From Photorhabdus noenieputensis (GTDB taxonomy: Bacteria; Pseudomonadota; Gammaproteobacteria; Enterobacterales; Enterobacteriaceae), in contig NZ_RCWC01000044.1 in NCBI RefSeq assembly GCF_018448935.1, positions 1 through 42,364 of the forward strand: DNA of 42,364 bases. The letters run 5' to 3'. The translations under genes were made by a program, and so were the position numbers. A model generated the notes under the pieces. It was not told where the DNA came from. It searched no databases and worked only from the letters and a program-made list of their open reading frames with translations. This document shows positions 8,254 through 21,050 of the stretch, piece after piece; position 1 is the first letter of the stretch, and each line of letters starts with the position of its first letter.

Positions 8254-10341
8254 TTAGTCTCTGGCCGTTCCGGTTTTTTTACGGCATTTATCTACATCTT
8301 TCAGCAATTGATTGACATGATCATTACCAAACAGGGTTTCCAATGTGGTATTCAGTTTACGTCGCCAGTTAGGATATTCCATTACCGTACCTGGAATGTT
8401 GACCGGTTTATCCATATCCAGCCAATCTTCGGGTTGCAGTCCCAATAGTGCGCAGGCACTGTGGGCAATGTAACGATGTAACCCTTGGTTTATTATCGGT
8501 GACATTCCAACCTCTTGTGCCGTGTCACCGATATGTTCCGGGATACAGCCGTAGCGATGTAAGCCCTCTAATAACCCTTGTTTGCTAGCTTGACGTTCGG
8601 TATGTAACCCTTGAAGCAGGTTTTTATCAGGATATAACTTGAGTGATTCCCCAAGTGTCAAATCGGCGCTTTGCCAAAATCCACGTAAAGTAGGTAAATC
8701 ATGAGTGGTGATGGTCGCCATCGCTTGTATCGGGTAATCTTCTGGTGCGCGGTATTCCCCATTGCCGTGACGCTCAAAGTAGAGCACTTTATAAGAATAG
8801 ACACCTCTATCGCGCAGCTTGCCCACAATCTCTTCCGGTACAATCCCCAAATCTTCACCAATGACCAGACAGCGATGGCGTTGACTTTCTAATGCCAGAA
8901 TCGCCATCAGATCATCCACTGGGTAGTGTACATATGCTCCTTTGTCGGCGGTTTCGCCGTAGGGAATCCACCAAAGCCTGAGCATCGACATAACGTGGTC
9001 AATGCGTAGCGCACCGCAGTAGGTCATATTTGTGCGCAGCAGCTTAATAAACGGTTGGTAAGCTTGGGCTTGCAAAACATGAGGATTCATTGGTGGTAGG
9101 CCCCAGTTTTGACCTAGTGGTCCCAGTGCGTCCGGTGGCGCTCCCACTGATGCTTTGGTGCAGTAGACAGCCCGATTGCACCAGGTTTCTGAACCGCCTT
9201 CCGCTACGCCGACGGCCAAATCACGGTAAATTCCAATCGGCATGTCACTTGTTTGGCTTTGGGTAAAGCAGTCTGCAAGCTGAGTATCAGCCAGCCATTG
9301 TAGCCAGAGGAAAAACTCCACTTCTTGCGGGTGAGATTGGCAAAATGTTTGCACCTCTTCACCGTGCGGATCGCGGTACTTTTCCGGCCATACCGGCCAG
9401 CCCCAACAGGAATTATCTTCGGCGTATAGCCGACAATGTAGGGCGTCATAGGCGGCTTGATAGTAGAGACACTCGCTACCCTGAATAACAAATTGGCGGA
9501 AAGCGGTTTTTGACGGGTCATGTTCTGGACGGGTGCTGAATTGTTGATGTGCCAGACGCAGTGCTGCCATTTTCAACGCCATAACCGTGGTGTAATCCAC
9601 CCATTCCGCGTTGCGGGCATCCTGTAACATGCGTTGCGTCGTCGCTGTTTGCCACCATCTCTGTGCTTCTTCACTATGTTTGAAATCCTCAACCTGATTA
9701 ACATCAATGTAAATCACGTTAAGCCAGTTGCGTGAAGAGGGGCTATAGGGACTGGCGCTTTCTGGCATGGTTGGATGCAGTGCATGCAACGGATTCAACC
9801 CGATGAAGGAGCCTCCGCGTGCTGCTATCTCTTTCAGCATGTGTTTCAGGTCGCCAAAATCTCCGATTCCCCAATTGTTTTCTGAGCGCAGGGTGTAGAG
9901 TTGTACACAGGCACCCCAAAGTTTTTCCTTCCTTAGCAGGGCGTCTGGTTCATAGCAGCGGTTGGGTGCCACGATAATCGGCATAGACCAGCATTGGTTT
10001 TCTTGTGTCAGAGTGAGGTGGTGGTAGCCCAGAGCAAGCGTATCAGGCAGCATCAGTTGATGGCGGCAATGCCCCTGAAATTCCTCTCCTTGTTCTGTTC
10101 GTATCTGCCATTGGTAGTGCTCTTCATCTTTCAGGGTGATAGTGAAGTGTTCACCTTGAGTAAAAACTTTTACTGTTGGTAAGGGTGAAACCGACGCATT
10201 GGCCGGTTTGTTTACGCTTATCGCATCCAACAAGCGATGTCGGGTTTCCGTTGGAATCGCTTGTGGCTTGCCATAAGCATTAATGTAGCTGGCGACAATG
10301 CCAGCCTCGGTCGCTAAATGATCGAGGCTTTTTTCCTCCAT
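8254..10341 (-). CDS. malQ: 4-alpha-glucanotransferase (amylomaltase)
   Basis: A 695-residue GH77 amylomaltase, matching the E. coli length (694). It transfers glucan segments between maltodextrins in the cytoplasm, feeding glucose and longer chains to MalP. Visible catalytic blocks are LRIDHVMSMLRLWWIP (nucleophile Asp), VIGEDLGIVPEEI (acid/base Glu) and ATITTHDLPTLRGFW (third Asp). Substrate-loop signatures NNWGIGDFGDL and YSPSSRNWLNVIYIDV are also present. The ATG follows aaggaaaaatc and lies 9 bp behind the malP stop, so the two genes form an operon in the usual malPQ order. A terminator follows directly. Confidence 0.97.
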   Translation of the reverse strand: MEEKSLDHLATEAGIVASYINAYGKPQAIPTETRHRLLDAISVNKPANASVSPLPTVKVFTQGEHFTITLKDEEHYQWQIRTEQGEEFQGHCRHQLMLPDTLALGYHHLTLTQENQCWSMPIIVAPNRCYEPDALLRKEKLWGACVQLYTLRSENNWGIGDFGDLKHMLKEIAARGGSFIGLNPLHALHPTMPESASPYSPSSRNWLNVIYIDVNQVEDFKHSEEAQRWWQTATTQRMLQDARNAEWVDYTTVMALKMAALRLAHQQFSTRPEHDPSKTAFRQFVIQGSECLYYQAAYDALHCRLYAEDNSCWGWPVWPEKYRDPHGEEVQTFCQSHPQEVEFFLWLQWLADTQLADCFTQSQTSDMPIGIYRDLAVGVAEGGSETWCNRAVYCTKASVGAPPDALGPLGQNWGLPPMNPHVLQAQAYQPFIKLLRTNMTYCGALRIDHVMSMLRLWWIPYGETADKGAYVHYPVDDLMAILALESQRHRCLVIGEDLGIVPEEIVGKLRDRGVYSYKVLYFERHGNGEYRAPEDYPIQAMATITTHDLPTLRGFWQSADLTLGESLKLYPDKNLLQGLHTERQASKQGLLEGLHRYGCIPEHIGDTAQEVGMSPIINQGLHRYIAHSACALLGLQPEDWLDMDKPVNIPGTVMEYPNWRRKLNTTLETLFGNDHVNQLLKDVDKCRKKTGTARD

Positions 10342-10350
10342 GATTTTTCC

Positions 10351-12753
10351 TTATCTCTTTGCTTGCCAGATACGCTGTTGGTAATCACGGATTGTCCGGT
10401 CAGAGCTAAACATGCCCATCCGGGCGGTGTTCAGAATGGCGCTGCGTGTCCAGCTTTGAGTATCGCGGTACAAAGTATCGATCCGTTTATGCGCATCGCA
10501 ATAAGAGGCAAAATCAGCTAGCACCAGATAAGGATCGCCACCTTCAATCAGGCTATGTAGCAGCATATCGAATGCTCGTTTGTCGCTATAGCTGAACTCG
10601 CCGCTAGCCAGTGCTTTGAGTATGTTGTCCAGGTGTTGATCTTCCTTGAGTAGTTTCAGTGGGTCATAACCGCCAGCTTTTAAGGCTTTCACTTCTTCTA
10701 CGGTATGCCCGAAGATGAAGATGTGGTCATCTCCTACCTGTTCGGCAATTTCAACGTTCGCTCCATCTAATGTGCCGATAGTCAATGCCCCATTCAGTGC
10801 CAGTTTCATGTTGCCGGTACCGGAAGCTTCTTTACCGGCGGTGGAGATTTGTTCTGAAACATCGGCAGCCGGTATCATTAGCTCCGCGACAGAAACTTTG
10901 TAATCAGGGATAAAAGCGATCTTGATGCGATCACGGACAATCGGATCGTTATTAATTTTCTCCGCAGCCTGATTGATCGCAGAGATAATGTTTTTTGCCA
11001 AATAGTAGCCGGGCGCGGCTTTTGCACCAAATAAGAATACACGTGGCACGATATCTAGCGCCGGATTTTCCTGAATTTGTTTGTAGAGCGATAGGATATG
11101 TAACAGGTTTAGATGCTGACGCTTATATTCATGTAAACGTTTAATTTGCACATCAAAAATGGCGTTTGGATCTAGCTTGAGCCCCATCACTTTATTGACA
11201 TAATTGGATAGCAGGATCTTGTTGCTTTGTTTAATAGCTCGGTACTCTTCGCGGAAAGCGGCGTCATCTGCATAGGGTTCAAGTGCTTTAAGGGCATCAA
11301 GATCGTTAACCCATTCGCGATTAAGTGTACGGTCAAGTAATCCTGACAGTGCCGGGTTACACTGTTTGATCCAGCGACGTGGGGTAACGCCATTTGTCAC
11401 GTTGAGAAACTTATTCGGCCATAGTTGATGGTATTCAGGAAACAGATCCTTAACGATGAGTTGTGAGTGCAGTGCTGCGACCCCGTTTACGGCAAAGCCT
11501 GCGACAACGCAAAGATTCGCCATGCGTATCTGATGGTTATAATGTACAGCTAATTTTTCCCATACGGCTTGCTCGCCGGGCCAGGTTTTGTCTACCAATT
11601 TTTTAAATCGATAGTTAATTTCTTTAATGATGCGGTAATGGCGTGGCAGCAGGTGGCTGACTAGCTCCTCGTCCCAACATTCCAAACCTTCTGGCATCAG
11701 GGTATGGTTGGTATAGGCGAAAGTATGGCTGGTTATCTCCCATGCTGTGTCCCAACTTATCTGGTGTTTATCCAGCAGAATGCGCATCATTTCAGGGATG
11801 GCAATCGTTGGATGGGTATCGTTAAGCTGGATAACTTCATACTTAGGCAGATCTTCTGTTTTGCGGCCTGCCTGATGATGGCGACGCAAGATATCTGCGA
11901 CGGAGCAGGCACACTGGAAATATTGTTGCATCAGACGCAGGCGTTTGCCTTCTTGATGATTGTCATTCGGATAGAGAACTTTCGTTAACTTAGCGGCTTC
12001 AACACCTTGCTGTTCCGCGGCCAGAAACTGTCCGGCGTTGAATTTGTCGAGATCAAATGGTGCAGCATGGGTTGCTTGCCACAGGCGTAATGGCTGAGTA
12101 ACACTATTACGATAACCAATGACCGGTAGATCCCAAGCTTCTCCAATCAAGGTAAAGTCAGGTACCCAAGTTTCGCGTCCATCATCGGTTATGACGACTT
12201 CGCCACCAAAATTCACCTCAACATCTAACTGAACGTTGTGACGGAACCAGGGATAGGATTCTCGCCCCCAGTTGTCTGGTTCTTCAATTTGTTGCCCTTG
12301 TTCAAAGGATTGGCGGAACAGGCCGTATTGATAATTCAGACCGTAGCCAATGGCCGACTGACCGACGGTTGCCATCGAATCAAGAAAACAGGCGGCAAGC
12401 CGTCCCAATCCACCGTTACCTAAAGCGGGGTCGGTTTCCTGTTCCAGAAGATCACTCAGAATAATATTTTCTTCTGCCAGGTAAGCCTGAACGTCTTCAT
12501 ACCAACCAAGGTTAAGCAAATTGTTTGCGGTTAAACGGCCAATCAGAAACTCCATCGAGATGTAGTTCACATGGCGTTGTTGGTCGGAATGATCGATGAC
12601 AGGGCATGCGGGCAACAGCTCTGACAGGGCCGCACTGACGGCTTGCCACCACTGATGCTGAGTCATTTCCTGTGCTGAACCGAGGCCAAAGCGCTGCCAT
12701 TGACGTGTCAGCGCAGCCTGAAACTGGGCTTTATCTAATCTGGACTGTTGCAT
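10351..12753 (-). CDS. malP: Maltodextrin phosphorylase
   Basis: An 800-residue GT35 phosphorylase (E. coli MalP 797). It releases glucose-1-phosphate from linear maltodextrins using pyridoxal phosphate. The PLP region [20 protein letters not shown] is intact, including the Schiff-base lysine of GNMK. The N-terminus contains the phosphorylase signatures [10 protein letters not shown] and [19 protein letters not shown]. It is the first gene of malPQ and diverges from malT across a 550-bp intergenic region. In E. coli the promoter needs MalT and maltotriose; two MalT-box-like hexamers lie upstream here. Confidence 0.97.
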   Translation of the reverse strand: MQQSRLDKAQFQAALTRQWQRFGLGSAQEMTQHQWWQAVSAALSELLPACPVIDHSDQQRHVNYISMEFLIGRLTANNLLNLGWYEDVQAYLAEENIILSDLLEQETDPALGNGGLGRLAACFLDSMATVGQSAIGYGLNYQYGLFRQSFEQGQQIEEPDNWGRESYPWFRHNVQLDVEVNFGGEVVITDDGRETWVPDFTLIGEAWDLPVIGYRNSVTQPLRLWQATHAAPFDLDKFNAGQFLAAEQQGVEAAKLTKVLYPNDNHQEGKRLRLMQQYFQCACSVADILRRHHQAGRKTEDLPKYEVIQLNDTHPTIAIPEMMRILLDKHQISWDTAWEITSHTFAYTNHTLMPEGLECWDEELVSHLLPRHYRIIKEINYRFKKLVDKTWPGEQAVWEKLAVHYNHQIRMANLCVVAGFAVNGVAALHSQLIVKDLFPEYHQLWPNKFLNVTNGVTPRRWIKQCNPALSGLLDRTLNREWVNDLDALKALEPYADDAAFREEYRAIKQSNKILLSNYVNKVMGLKLDPNAIFDVQIKRLHEYKRQHLNLLHILSLYKQIQENPALDIVPRVFLFGAKAAPGYYLAKNIISAINQAAEKINNDPIVRDRIKIAFIPDYKVSVAELMIPAADVSEQISTAGKEASGTGNMKLALNGALTIGTLDGANVEIAEQVGDDHIFIFGHTVEEVKALKAGGYDPLKLLKEDQHLDNILKALASGEFSYSDKRAFDMLLHSLIEGGDPYLVLADFASYCDAHKRIDTLYRDTQSWTRSAILNTARMGMFSSDRTIRDYQQRIWQAKR

Positions 12754-12822
12754 GGAGTCTTCATCCTGTAGCTGAAAAGGAAAATTTAAGCACTATGCTG
12801 AATGCTCTCAAGATCTAAAGCA

Positions 12823-12852
12823 TCATCCTGGAGAGGTATTAGTCAGGGAGGA
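12823..12852 (-). promoter_or_regulatory. Candidate MalT-box pair in the malPQ promoter
   Basis: The hexamer GGATGA on the - strand (12823-12828) and GGAGGA on the + strand (12847-12852) both fit the GGA(T/G)GA core recognised by MalT. They lie 70-100 bp before the malP start. Hexamers are short and could occur by chance, and their relative orientation has not been tested against the E. coli arrangement. Confidence 0.35.
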
Positions 12853-12990
12853 GTAGAAGGGCGTAGCCAGTAACTATATTGCGTATCATTTTTGTATTTA
12901 TTGAGTTCATTTTTTTCCAACGGATCGATTAAGGTAATTTGCTAATCGCTTCCATAACTTGTATGTAGAAAATGGAATTTGCTGTTCAAT

Positions 12991-13012
12991 AATGTGATAG
13001 GGTGCGCAACTT
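12991..13012 (+). promoter_or_regulatory. Candidate CRP site upstream of malT
   Basis: The segment aatgtgatagggtgcgcaac has a perfect TGTGA half-site and resembles, as I recall it, the E. coli malT CRP site (tgtgacacagtgcaaatt). The second half is weak. malT is CRP-activated in E. coli, so position upstream of malT supports the reading. Confidence 0.4.
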
Positions 13013-13122
13013 AATACTATGGGGTTCGTAAACATATTTGCAAAAGCCATCTATTTCACTAAATTTGGTTGGGCCGATTAATGGCATTATTACGGACCAT
13101 GAAATAAATCATCTAAATAACA

Positions 13123-16018
<2,896 letters not shown>

Positions 16019-16026
16019 CAGATATT

Positions 16027-17220
16027 TTAGGATTCTAGCGAAACAGCCCGTCCTTTCAGGTTACGACTGAGTATGTGTGCTGACAGGGTTAGCGTGGTAC
16101 CGAGTAGCATAATTAACACCAGTGATTGTTTGAGCGAAAATGGTAACGCCATCGCGATGAGTGAGAGAGCGGAGCCGACAGCCATTTGGATGAATCCTAT
16201 CAGTGCAGAAGCGACACCGGCTTCGTCAGAATAAGGTTCTAGAGCATAGCTGGTGGCAGGCCCCATAACAAATGCCATACCTGTGCAGGCGAAAGAAACC
16301 GGCAACATATAGCTTAGCCAGTGTTGGCTGGCGACAGTCGGCAGATGCATGCCAAAGAATAGAGATAGGCTAGCCAGCGCCATTAGGATTGTCCCTACCA
16401 GCAGGCAGTAAGGACGGCCAATTCGAGGGATGATTTTATTGGCGGTTAGGAAGGCGATCATCGTCCAGAGTCCGTTGCCGCCAAAAATCAAGGAGAATGC
16501 TAGCGGTGAAATGTGGCCCTCAGTCATTAGCACGGTTGGCGCAAATGACACATAGGTAACCACTATTCCCATAATGCCGGCGTTAACCAGGGCAAAATGT
16601 ATAAACTGGCTGTTGCTAAGAATTTGAAAGTATTGCTTTAGTGGTAGCCCGTGAACTGGCTTGGTGTTAGCGGGGCGTGTTTCTGGCAACCAGGTAGCAA
16701 TGATCAGTAGCGCAATAACCGAGTAGCAAGTCAAAAACCAAAATGGTGCCCGCCAGTTGAAAATTTCAGCCAGAATGCCGCCAAGTAATGGCGCGAGAGC
16801 AGGAATAATATTTAGCGTACCGTTAATAAATCCATAGGCTTTGGCCGCTTCATCACCGTTTAGGCGATCACGCACACCGCTAATGCAGACGACACTGGTA
16901 CAGCAGACAGCGCATCCTTGAATAATTCGTGCCGCAATAAAAATTTCAGGAAAAGTAGAGAGCGCCGCAATGACAGAACCGATGATATATAAGGTGATAC
17001 CCGTTAGGGCCACTGGCCGACGGCCGAATTTATCTACCAGTGGCCCAGAGATTAACTGACCTAGCCCCATAATCAATAAAAACAAAGAAATCGTTGACTG
17101 AATAACTTCATTGTTAACTTTAAAATCCTCGGCGATGGCCGGGACGGTAGGCAAGAATACATCGACACCTAAAGGTCCAAAAAGTGCCAGGCTAAGTAGT
17201 AGAAGAATATAATTTTGCAT
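16027..17220 (-). CDS. MFS drug-efflux-type transporter, Bcr/CflA (DHA1) subfamily
   Basis: A 397-residue, 12-helix major facilitator protein. The N-terminus (LFGPLGVDVFLPTVPAIAEDF) has the acidic residue in TM1 usual for DHA1 proton/drug antiporters. Motif A is seen as GPLVDKFGRRPVALTG, and motif C-like features follow in GTLNIIPALAPLLGG. WRAPFWFLTCY and PETRPAN recall MdtL and Bcr-type exporters, and MdtL looks closest, but I do not assign a symbol. The ATG lacks a clear SD. It converges on malT with an 8-bp gap, and no separate terminator is visible between them. The substrate is unknown. Confidence 0.85.
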   Translation of the reverse strand: MQNYILLLLSLALFGPLGVDVFLPTVPAIAEDFKVNNEVIQSTISLFLLIMGLGQLISGPLVDKFGRRPVALTGITLYIIGSVIAALSTFPEIFIAARIIQGCAVCCTSVVCISGVRDRLNGDEAAKAYGFINGTLNIIPALAPLLGGILAEIFNWRAPFWFLTCYSVIALLIIATWLPETRPANTKPVHGLPLKQYFQILSNSQFIHFALVNAGIMGIVVTYVSFAPTVLMTEGHISPLAFSLIFGGNGLWTMIAFLTANKIIPRIGRPYCLLVGTILMALASLSLFFGMHLPTVASQHWLSYMLPVSFACTGMAFVMGPATSYALEPYSDEAGVASALIGFIQMAVGSALSLIAMALPFSLKQSLVLIMLLGTTLTLSAHILSRNLKGRAVSLES

Positions 17221-18028
17221 GTGTGTTAAATTTCAATAATGGTAGTGGTTTTATTGGTGGATAGGCTCAGTGGAATTGATTCTTTAGTGCGACCAAAGAT
17301 CTTGGATACACCAGAAATCCTACTGGCAAATCATTTCAAGCTGGCGATAGGGATGTTCAAGGATCACCCACAGACTGAACCCTTTACTTTTTTTAAAGAC
17401 TGAACTTTATACGAGCTATTCACCGGTGTAAACCGACTAGCTTGTGTGGGTATTTTTAAAAGAATTTTATATAGGAAAAAAATACCTGATATATCACATC
17501 AAAAGGCTATACCTAATAGTGATATTTAATTATTTTTAATGTCAAAATATTATAAATGCAGATAAACAATATCTCTCTGTAATAATCAATGCGTTCTGCA
17601 CTCGACATTTGAATGTCAGTCGAGAGTCTGGCTATATTCAGTGTATGAAAAGCACACCGTTTCAGACAAATAGAAATAATCGAGAATTTTTTATTACATT
17701 TTATCACCTGTTAGAAAATAACCACGCGTAAATATAAATGCTCTTAATCATCAGTGCAAAAGTCGGAAAGGGAGAGATTTTCGTACAGTTTTGCAGGATT
17801 TTTAATAGAATTTTTTGTCATAACCCGATAGATCAGCAGTTTTGCATGCCATTAATTAATCATTCAAAACAATAATGTATTTTATACAAAATACTTTAAT
17901 ATTTTAAATGTTTTTTGGGTTTTTACATGTTCTTTGTTGATCTAAATTAATTTTTAGTAAATATTCTCTTACCTGTTAAAGATTATTGTGCTTTCTTATA
18001 GTTATAAATGATTAATTAGGGTAATGAA
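17221..18028. other. 808-bp intergenic region before the five-gene cassette
   Basis: No assured gene. The first ~180 bp are less AT-rich than the rest and carry a 54-codon frame on the + strand (ATG 17239, stop 17403). Its protein-like sequence (ILLANHFKLAIGMFKDHP) has no SD and no family I recognise, and may be a gene remnant. A 64-codon - strand frame (17513-17707) is not convincing. The last 250 bp are very AT-rich and presumably hold the cassette promoter. Confidence 0.5.
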
Positions 18029-19282
18029 ATGATGGAAAATGGTAAACGGTTTGAAGATATGCTTTCTCGCTTTGTTGGGAACGGGCCTTATTTGGAAATT
18101 GATGGTGAAAAGTATATCGATGCAGCTTCGGGGACATTTAACCTTCCACTTGGGTACACTAATCGCAGAATAACAGAAAAATTAAAACAGCAGATTGATA
18201 GATGTACACATCTGAGTTCAGCTTATACCCATGAAATATCACAATATATTTTGGCTAAATTAGTTAAACATACCCCTAAGGGCATTGATAGAATATGGTT
18301 GCGTGATGTTTCCGGTTCTGGAGCAGTGGAATGCGCAATTCGCATCGCGCAAAAAGCAACAGGGCGTTCAGGAGTTATCTCTTTCTTTCTGGCTCATCAT
18401 GGTCAGTCTTTAGCCACAGCGCAAATTTCGGGTAATGCTTTTAGAATTAAAGATTTCCATGTCAACATTGATGGTTCTTTAAAAGTCCCAACCCCTGCTA
18501 GTGTTATGTCAGAACTTGGACCAAATACAGAACCCAATCAATATTTTGATTTAGAACAATTTATTCAATTGGGTTCAAATGACAATATTGCTTGTCTTAT
18601 TATTGAACCGATTCAAGGAAACGGCGGAAATAACGTTTTCCCAGTCGATTTTTACCGTAAGATCAGAGACATCTGCCATAAACATGACATTATTATTATC
18701 GCGGATGAAGTACAGACTGGATTTGGCCGTACCGGGACATTTTTTGCTTCAACCGGTTACGCTAAAGAATTAGAGCCGGATATTATTGTTTTCGCTAAGG
18801 GCGCTGGTGGCATAGGTATTCCTACCGGTGGTGTGCTGATGCGGAGTTCATTAGATGTATTAGAGTCATTCGAACATTCCAGTACATCAGGCGCTAACCC
18901 TCTTTCATTAACCGCACTCAACGAAATTATCGATATCATCGAAGACGAACAGGTTCTGGAGAATGTGCAGCGTAATGAAGTTTATTTACGTGATGGCTTA
19001 TTAGCATTACAGCATAAATACCCAGAAATTACCGGTGTTAGGGGGGTTGGTTATATGTTTGGCTTTGATACGCCATCACCGGAATTTGCGGCACAAGCGA
19101 TTGCAATAGCGAATTCTCATAACTTGATCATCCGTGGTTCCCGTTATGGTAAAGGTCGCGCACTTAAAGTTCGTCCGCCGTTGATTTGTACTCAGGAACA
19201 TTTAAATGAAATTCTGCATAAGCTTGATCTGACTTTTGCTGATATGACGTTAAATATTTTTGACAACAAGGAGGTAGCGTAA
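18029..19282 (+). CDS. Class-III PLP-dependent aminotransferase
   Basis: 417 residues of fold type I. The signature IIIADEVQTGFGRTG (D226 binds the pyridine nitrogen) and FAKGAGGIGIPTGG (K257, Schiff-base lysine) mark a class-III omega-aminotransferase. The cofactor phosphate region is SGSGAVECAIRIAQ and the external face IIEPIQGNGG. Relatives act on ornithine, GABA, diaminobutyrate, or on keto-sugars in aminoglycoside pathways; the substrate here cannot be read. Two ATGs overlap the start (18029, 18032) behind aggg. It heads a cassette with a dehydrogenase, and its stop overlaps the next start by 1 bp, suggesting coupled translation. A dehydrogenase-aminotransferase pair could turn an alcohol into an amine (inference). 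Confidence 0.9.
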   Translation: MMENGKRFEDMLSRFVGNGPYLEIDGEKYIDAASGTFNLPLGYTNRRITEKLKQQIDRCTHLSSAYTHEISQYILAKLVKHTPKGIDRIWLRDVSGSGAVECAIRIAQKATGRSGVISFFLAHHGQSLATAQISGNAFRIKDFHVNIDGSLKVPTPASVMSELGPNTEPNQYFDLEQFIQLGSNDNIACLIIEPIQGNGGNNVFPVDFYRKIRDICHKHDIIIIADEVQTGFGRTGTFFASTGYAKELEPDIIVFAKGAGGIGIPTGGVLMRSSLDVLESFEHSSTSGANPLSLTALNEIIDIIEDEQVLENVQRNEVYLRDGLLALQHKYPEITGVRGVGYMFGFDTPSPEFAAQAIAIANSHNLIIRGSRYGKGRALKVRPPLICTQEHLNEILHKLDLTFADMTLNIFDNKEVA

Positions 19283-20343
19283 TGAAAGCACTTAAATTTA
19301 ATCGGGTATGGGATGTGCAAATCCAGGATGTTGAACCGTTACGCTGTGTTGAATCTGATGATGTCGTCGTTGATATTGCGGTGTGTGGCGTTTGTGGTAC
19401 GGATGTTGGGATTATCACCGGATCTTACCCTGTTGCTATTCCGGGAACCACTCTGGGCCATGAAACAACGGGAGTTATTGCGCAAATAGGGAAGGGTGTC
19501 ACGCGTTTTAATGTGGGTGACCGTGTTGTTATCAATCCAACCTATTCCTGTGGGCACTGTCGGATGTGTCAGACAGGCAGCCCAAATCATTGCGAGAAAA
19601 AATTGGGAACCGAAGCGGGGGTTTCCTATGACGGGGCATTTGCTGAGCAATATCTGGCTAAAGAGAGTTCGCTGATAAAACTGGATGATCATGTCAGCAT
19701 GGAAGAGGCATCACTGACGGAGCCACTGAGTTGCACACTGACCGGGGTTGATAAACTGGGCATTACTCATACTAATATTCGTGCAGCGGTAGCTGGTGCA
19801 GGCCCAATGGGGATGCTCTACATTTGGGCTTTACATGCCAAAGGCGTTAAGGCTTTCATGGTCGAGAAAAACGAAAGTCGTGTTCAATTTGCCAAAGAAA
19901 ATCTGCCGCCGGAATGTGAGCTGTATACTGATTTTGATGAGGCATTGGCGCAGCAATATGGTGATAAATCAGCGCTTATCGATCTCTGTGTGGATACGAC
20001 CGGGCAGTTAACCGAGTACATTTTTGAACACTTGGCACCTGGCGGGAAGTTGTTGAATGTCGCGCTTAAAGATAAGCACGCTAATCTTGATATTTTGAAA
20101 ATTGCGGATAAGAGCCTTTCCGTGATTGGTTCCATTGATTCTCTGAATAACAGTTTTGAGCGTGCTTATACCATGATCCGTGATGGTATTATTCCCGCCG
20201 GTCGTCTGGTCAGCCAAGTTTTTGATTTTAATGATTACTTGCAGGCTTTTCTCACGGTTGGTTGTGATATTGCGTGCAAAAGCCAAAAACCACTGTTTAC
20301 TCCGAACTGTAAAGTGCTGATCCGTATTTCCGATCTAAAATAA
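19282..20343 (+). CDS. Zinc-dependent medium-chain alcohol/polyol dehydrogenase
   Basis: 353 residues of the MDR superfamily. The catalytic-zinc ligands C38 (CGVCGTD) and H60-E61 (LGHETTG) are present. The structural zinc cysteines C90, C93, C96 and C104 (SCGHCRMCQTGSPNHC) are complete. The Rossmann loop is VAGAGPMGM (about residues 169-177) and the following acidic residue is in VEKNESR, which favours NAD. Family members oxidise polyols, threonine, or cyclitols such as 2-deoxy-scyllo-inosamine. It sits in an operon with the aminotransferase (1-bp overlap) and the HAD gene 4 bp downstream. Substrate unknown. Confidence 0.9.
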   Translation: MKALKFNRVWDVQIQDVEPLRCVESDDVVVDIAVCGVCGTDVGIITGSYPVAIPGTTLGHETTGVIAQIGKGVTRFNVGDRVVINPTYSCGHCRMCQTGSPNHCEKKLGTEAGVSYDGAFAEQYLAKESSLIKLDDHVSMEEASLTEPLSCTLTGVDKLGITHTNIRAAVAGAGPMGMLYIWALHAKGVKAFMVEKNESRVQFAKENLPPECELYTDFDEALAQQYGDKSALIDLCVDTTGQLTEYIFEHLAPGGKLLNVALKDKHANLDILKIADKSLSVIGSIDSLNNSFERAYTMIRDGIIPAGRLVSQVFDFNDYLQAFLTVGCDIACKSQKPLFTPNCKVLIRISDLK

Positions 20344-20347
20344 TGGA

Positions 20348-20989
20348 ATGTTTCACATGGATAGATTTAATGTGATTTTTGATATCGATGGAGTCATTGT
20401 TGACAGTGAACAACTGCACTTTGATGTTCTTTGTGATTTGGCTCCTGACTACACACCGCATGTACAACCACAGCAACTTATTGGCCTGAGTTTGGCAGAA
20501 ACGTTGGATTACATCGGGGTACCCGCTCAGCAACAGAAAGAGATCACTGCCCAAATCGTCTCTGTTTACAAGGATAAGCTGTCTAAAAGTTACCTTCGTC
20601 CAGGGATTTCCAAGTTGATAGCAGCTTTACAACAGCACTGTATCCCTTTTGGCTTTGTTTCTACTGCGCCGCGGGAAGTCTGTTTGGCGAATATTGGATT
20701 ATTGGAGTTGAATGAAAGCCCGGCTTTAATCTCTGGTGACGATGTTGCGAGGACGAAACCTCATCCTGATCCCTATCTTGCGATGTTGAAATTGAAGTCT
20801 ATGGATGTTCATCAGACATTAGTGATTGAAGATACCGATTTAGGGATTACAGCGGCAACGCAGGCGGGTATTCCCTATGTGTATGCCTGGCCCCATGCTT
20901 TATCGGTTGCGGAACAGTATCAACAGGCGACTCGTATTATTGGGGCGCTGACCGATATTCCGCAATTTTCTAAAATTAATTTTGGGTAA
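20348..20989 (+). CDS. HAD-superfamily phosphatase/phosphomutase-like protein
   Basis: 213 residues with HAD motif I (VIFDIDGVIVDSEQ; nucleophile and acid in DID), a helical cap of subclass I, motif II (FVSTAPRE), a lysine in TKPHPDPYL, and motif IV (VIEDTDLGITAATQAGIP). This is the layout of beta-phosphoglucomutase-like and small sugar-phosphate phosphatases. A start at the in-frame ATG 20357 (MDRFNVIF) is equally possible, with gga 9 bp upstream. It lies 4 bp after the dehydrogenase and probably dephosphorylates a pathway intermediate (inference). A hairpin follows before the next gene. Confidence 0.88.
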   Translation: MFHMDRFNVIFDIDGVIVDSEQLHFDVLCDLAPDYTPHVQPQQLIGLSLAETLDYIGVPAQQQKEITAQIVSVYKDKLSKSYLRPGISKLIAALQQHCIPFGFVSTAPREVCLANIGLLELNESPALISGDDVARTKPHPDPYLAMLKLKSMDVHQTLVIEDTDLGITAATQAGIPYVYAWPHALSVAEQYQQATRIIGALTDIPQFSKINFG

Positions 20990-20993
20990 CTTA

Positions 20994-21026
20994 ATGCCTT
21001 CCATTATTAGTCATAGTGGAGGGCAT
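20994..21026 (+). terminator. Hairpin between the HAD and MFS genes of the cassette
   Basis: Ten-bp stem atgccttcca / tggagggcat (one G:T pair) with a 13-nt loop, followed by ttatttata. It starts 5 bp after the HAD stop. It may terminate, attenuate, or protect the upstream three-gene message, since the next SD lies 13 bp past it. Confidence 0.5.
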
Positions 21027-21050
21027 TTATTTATATAGAAGGAACATGAG

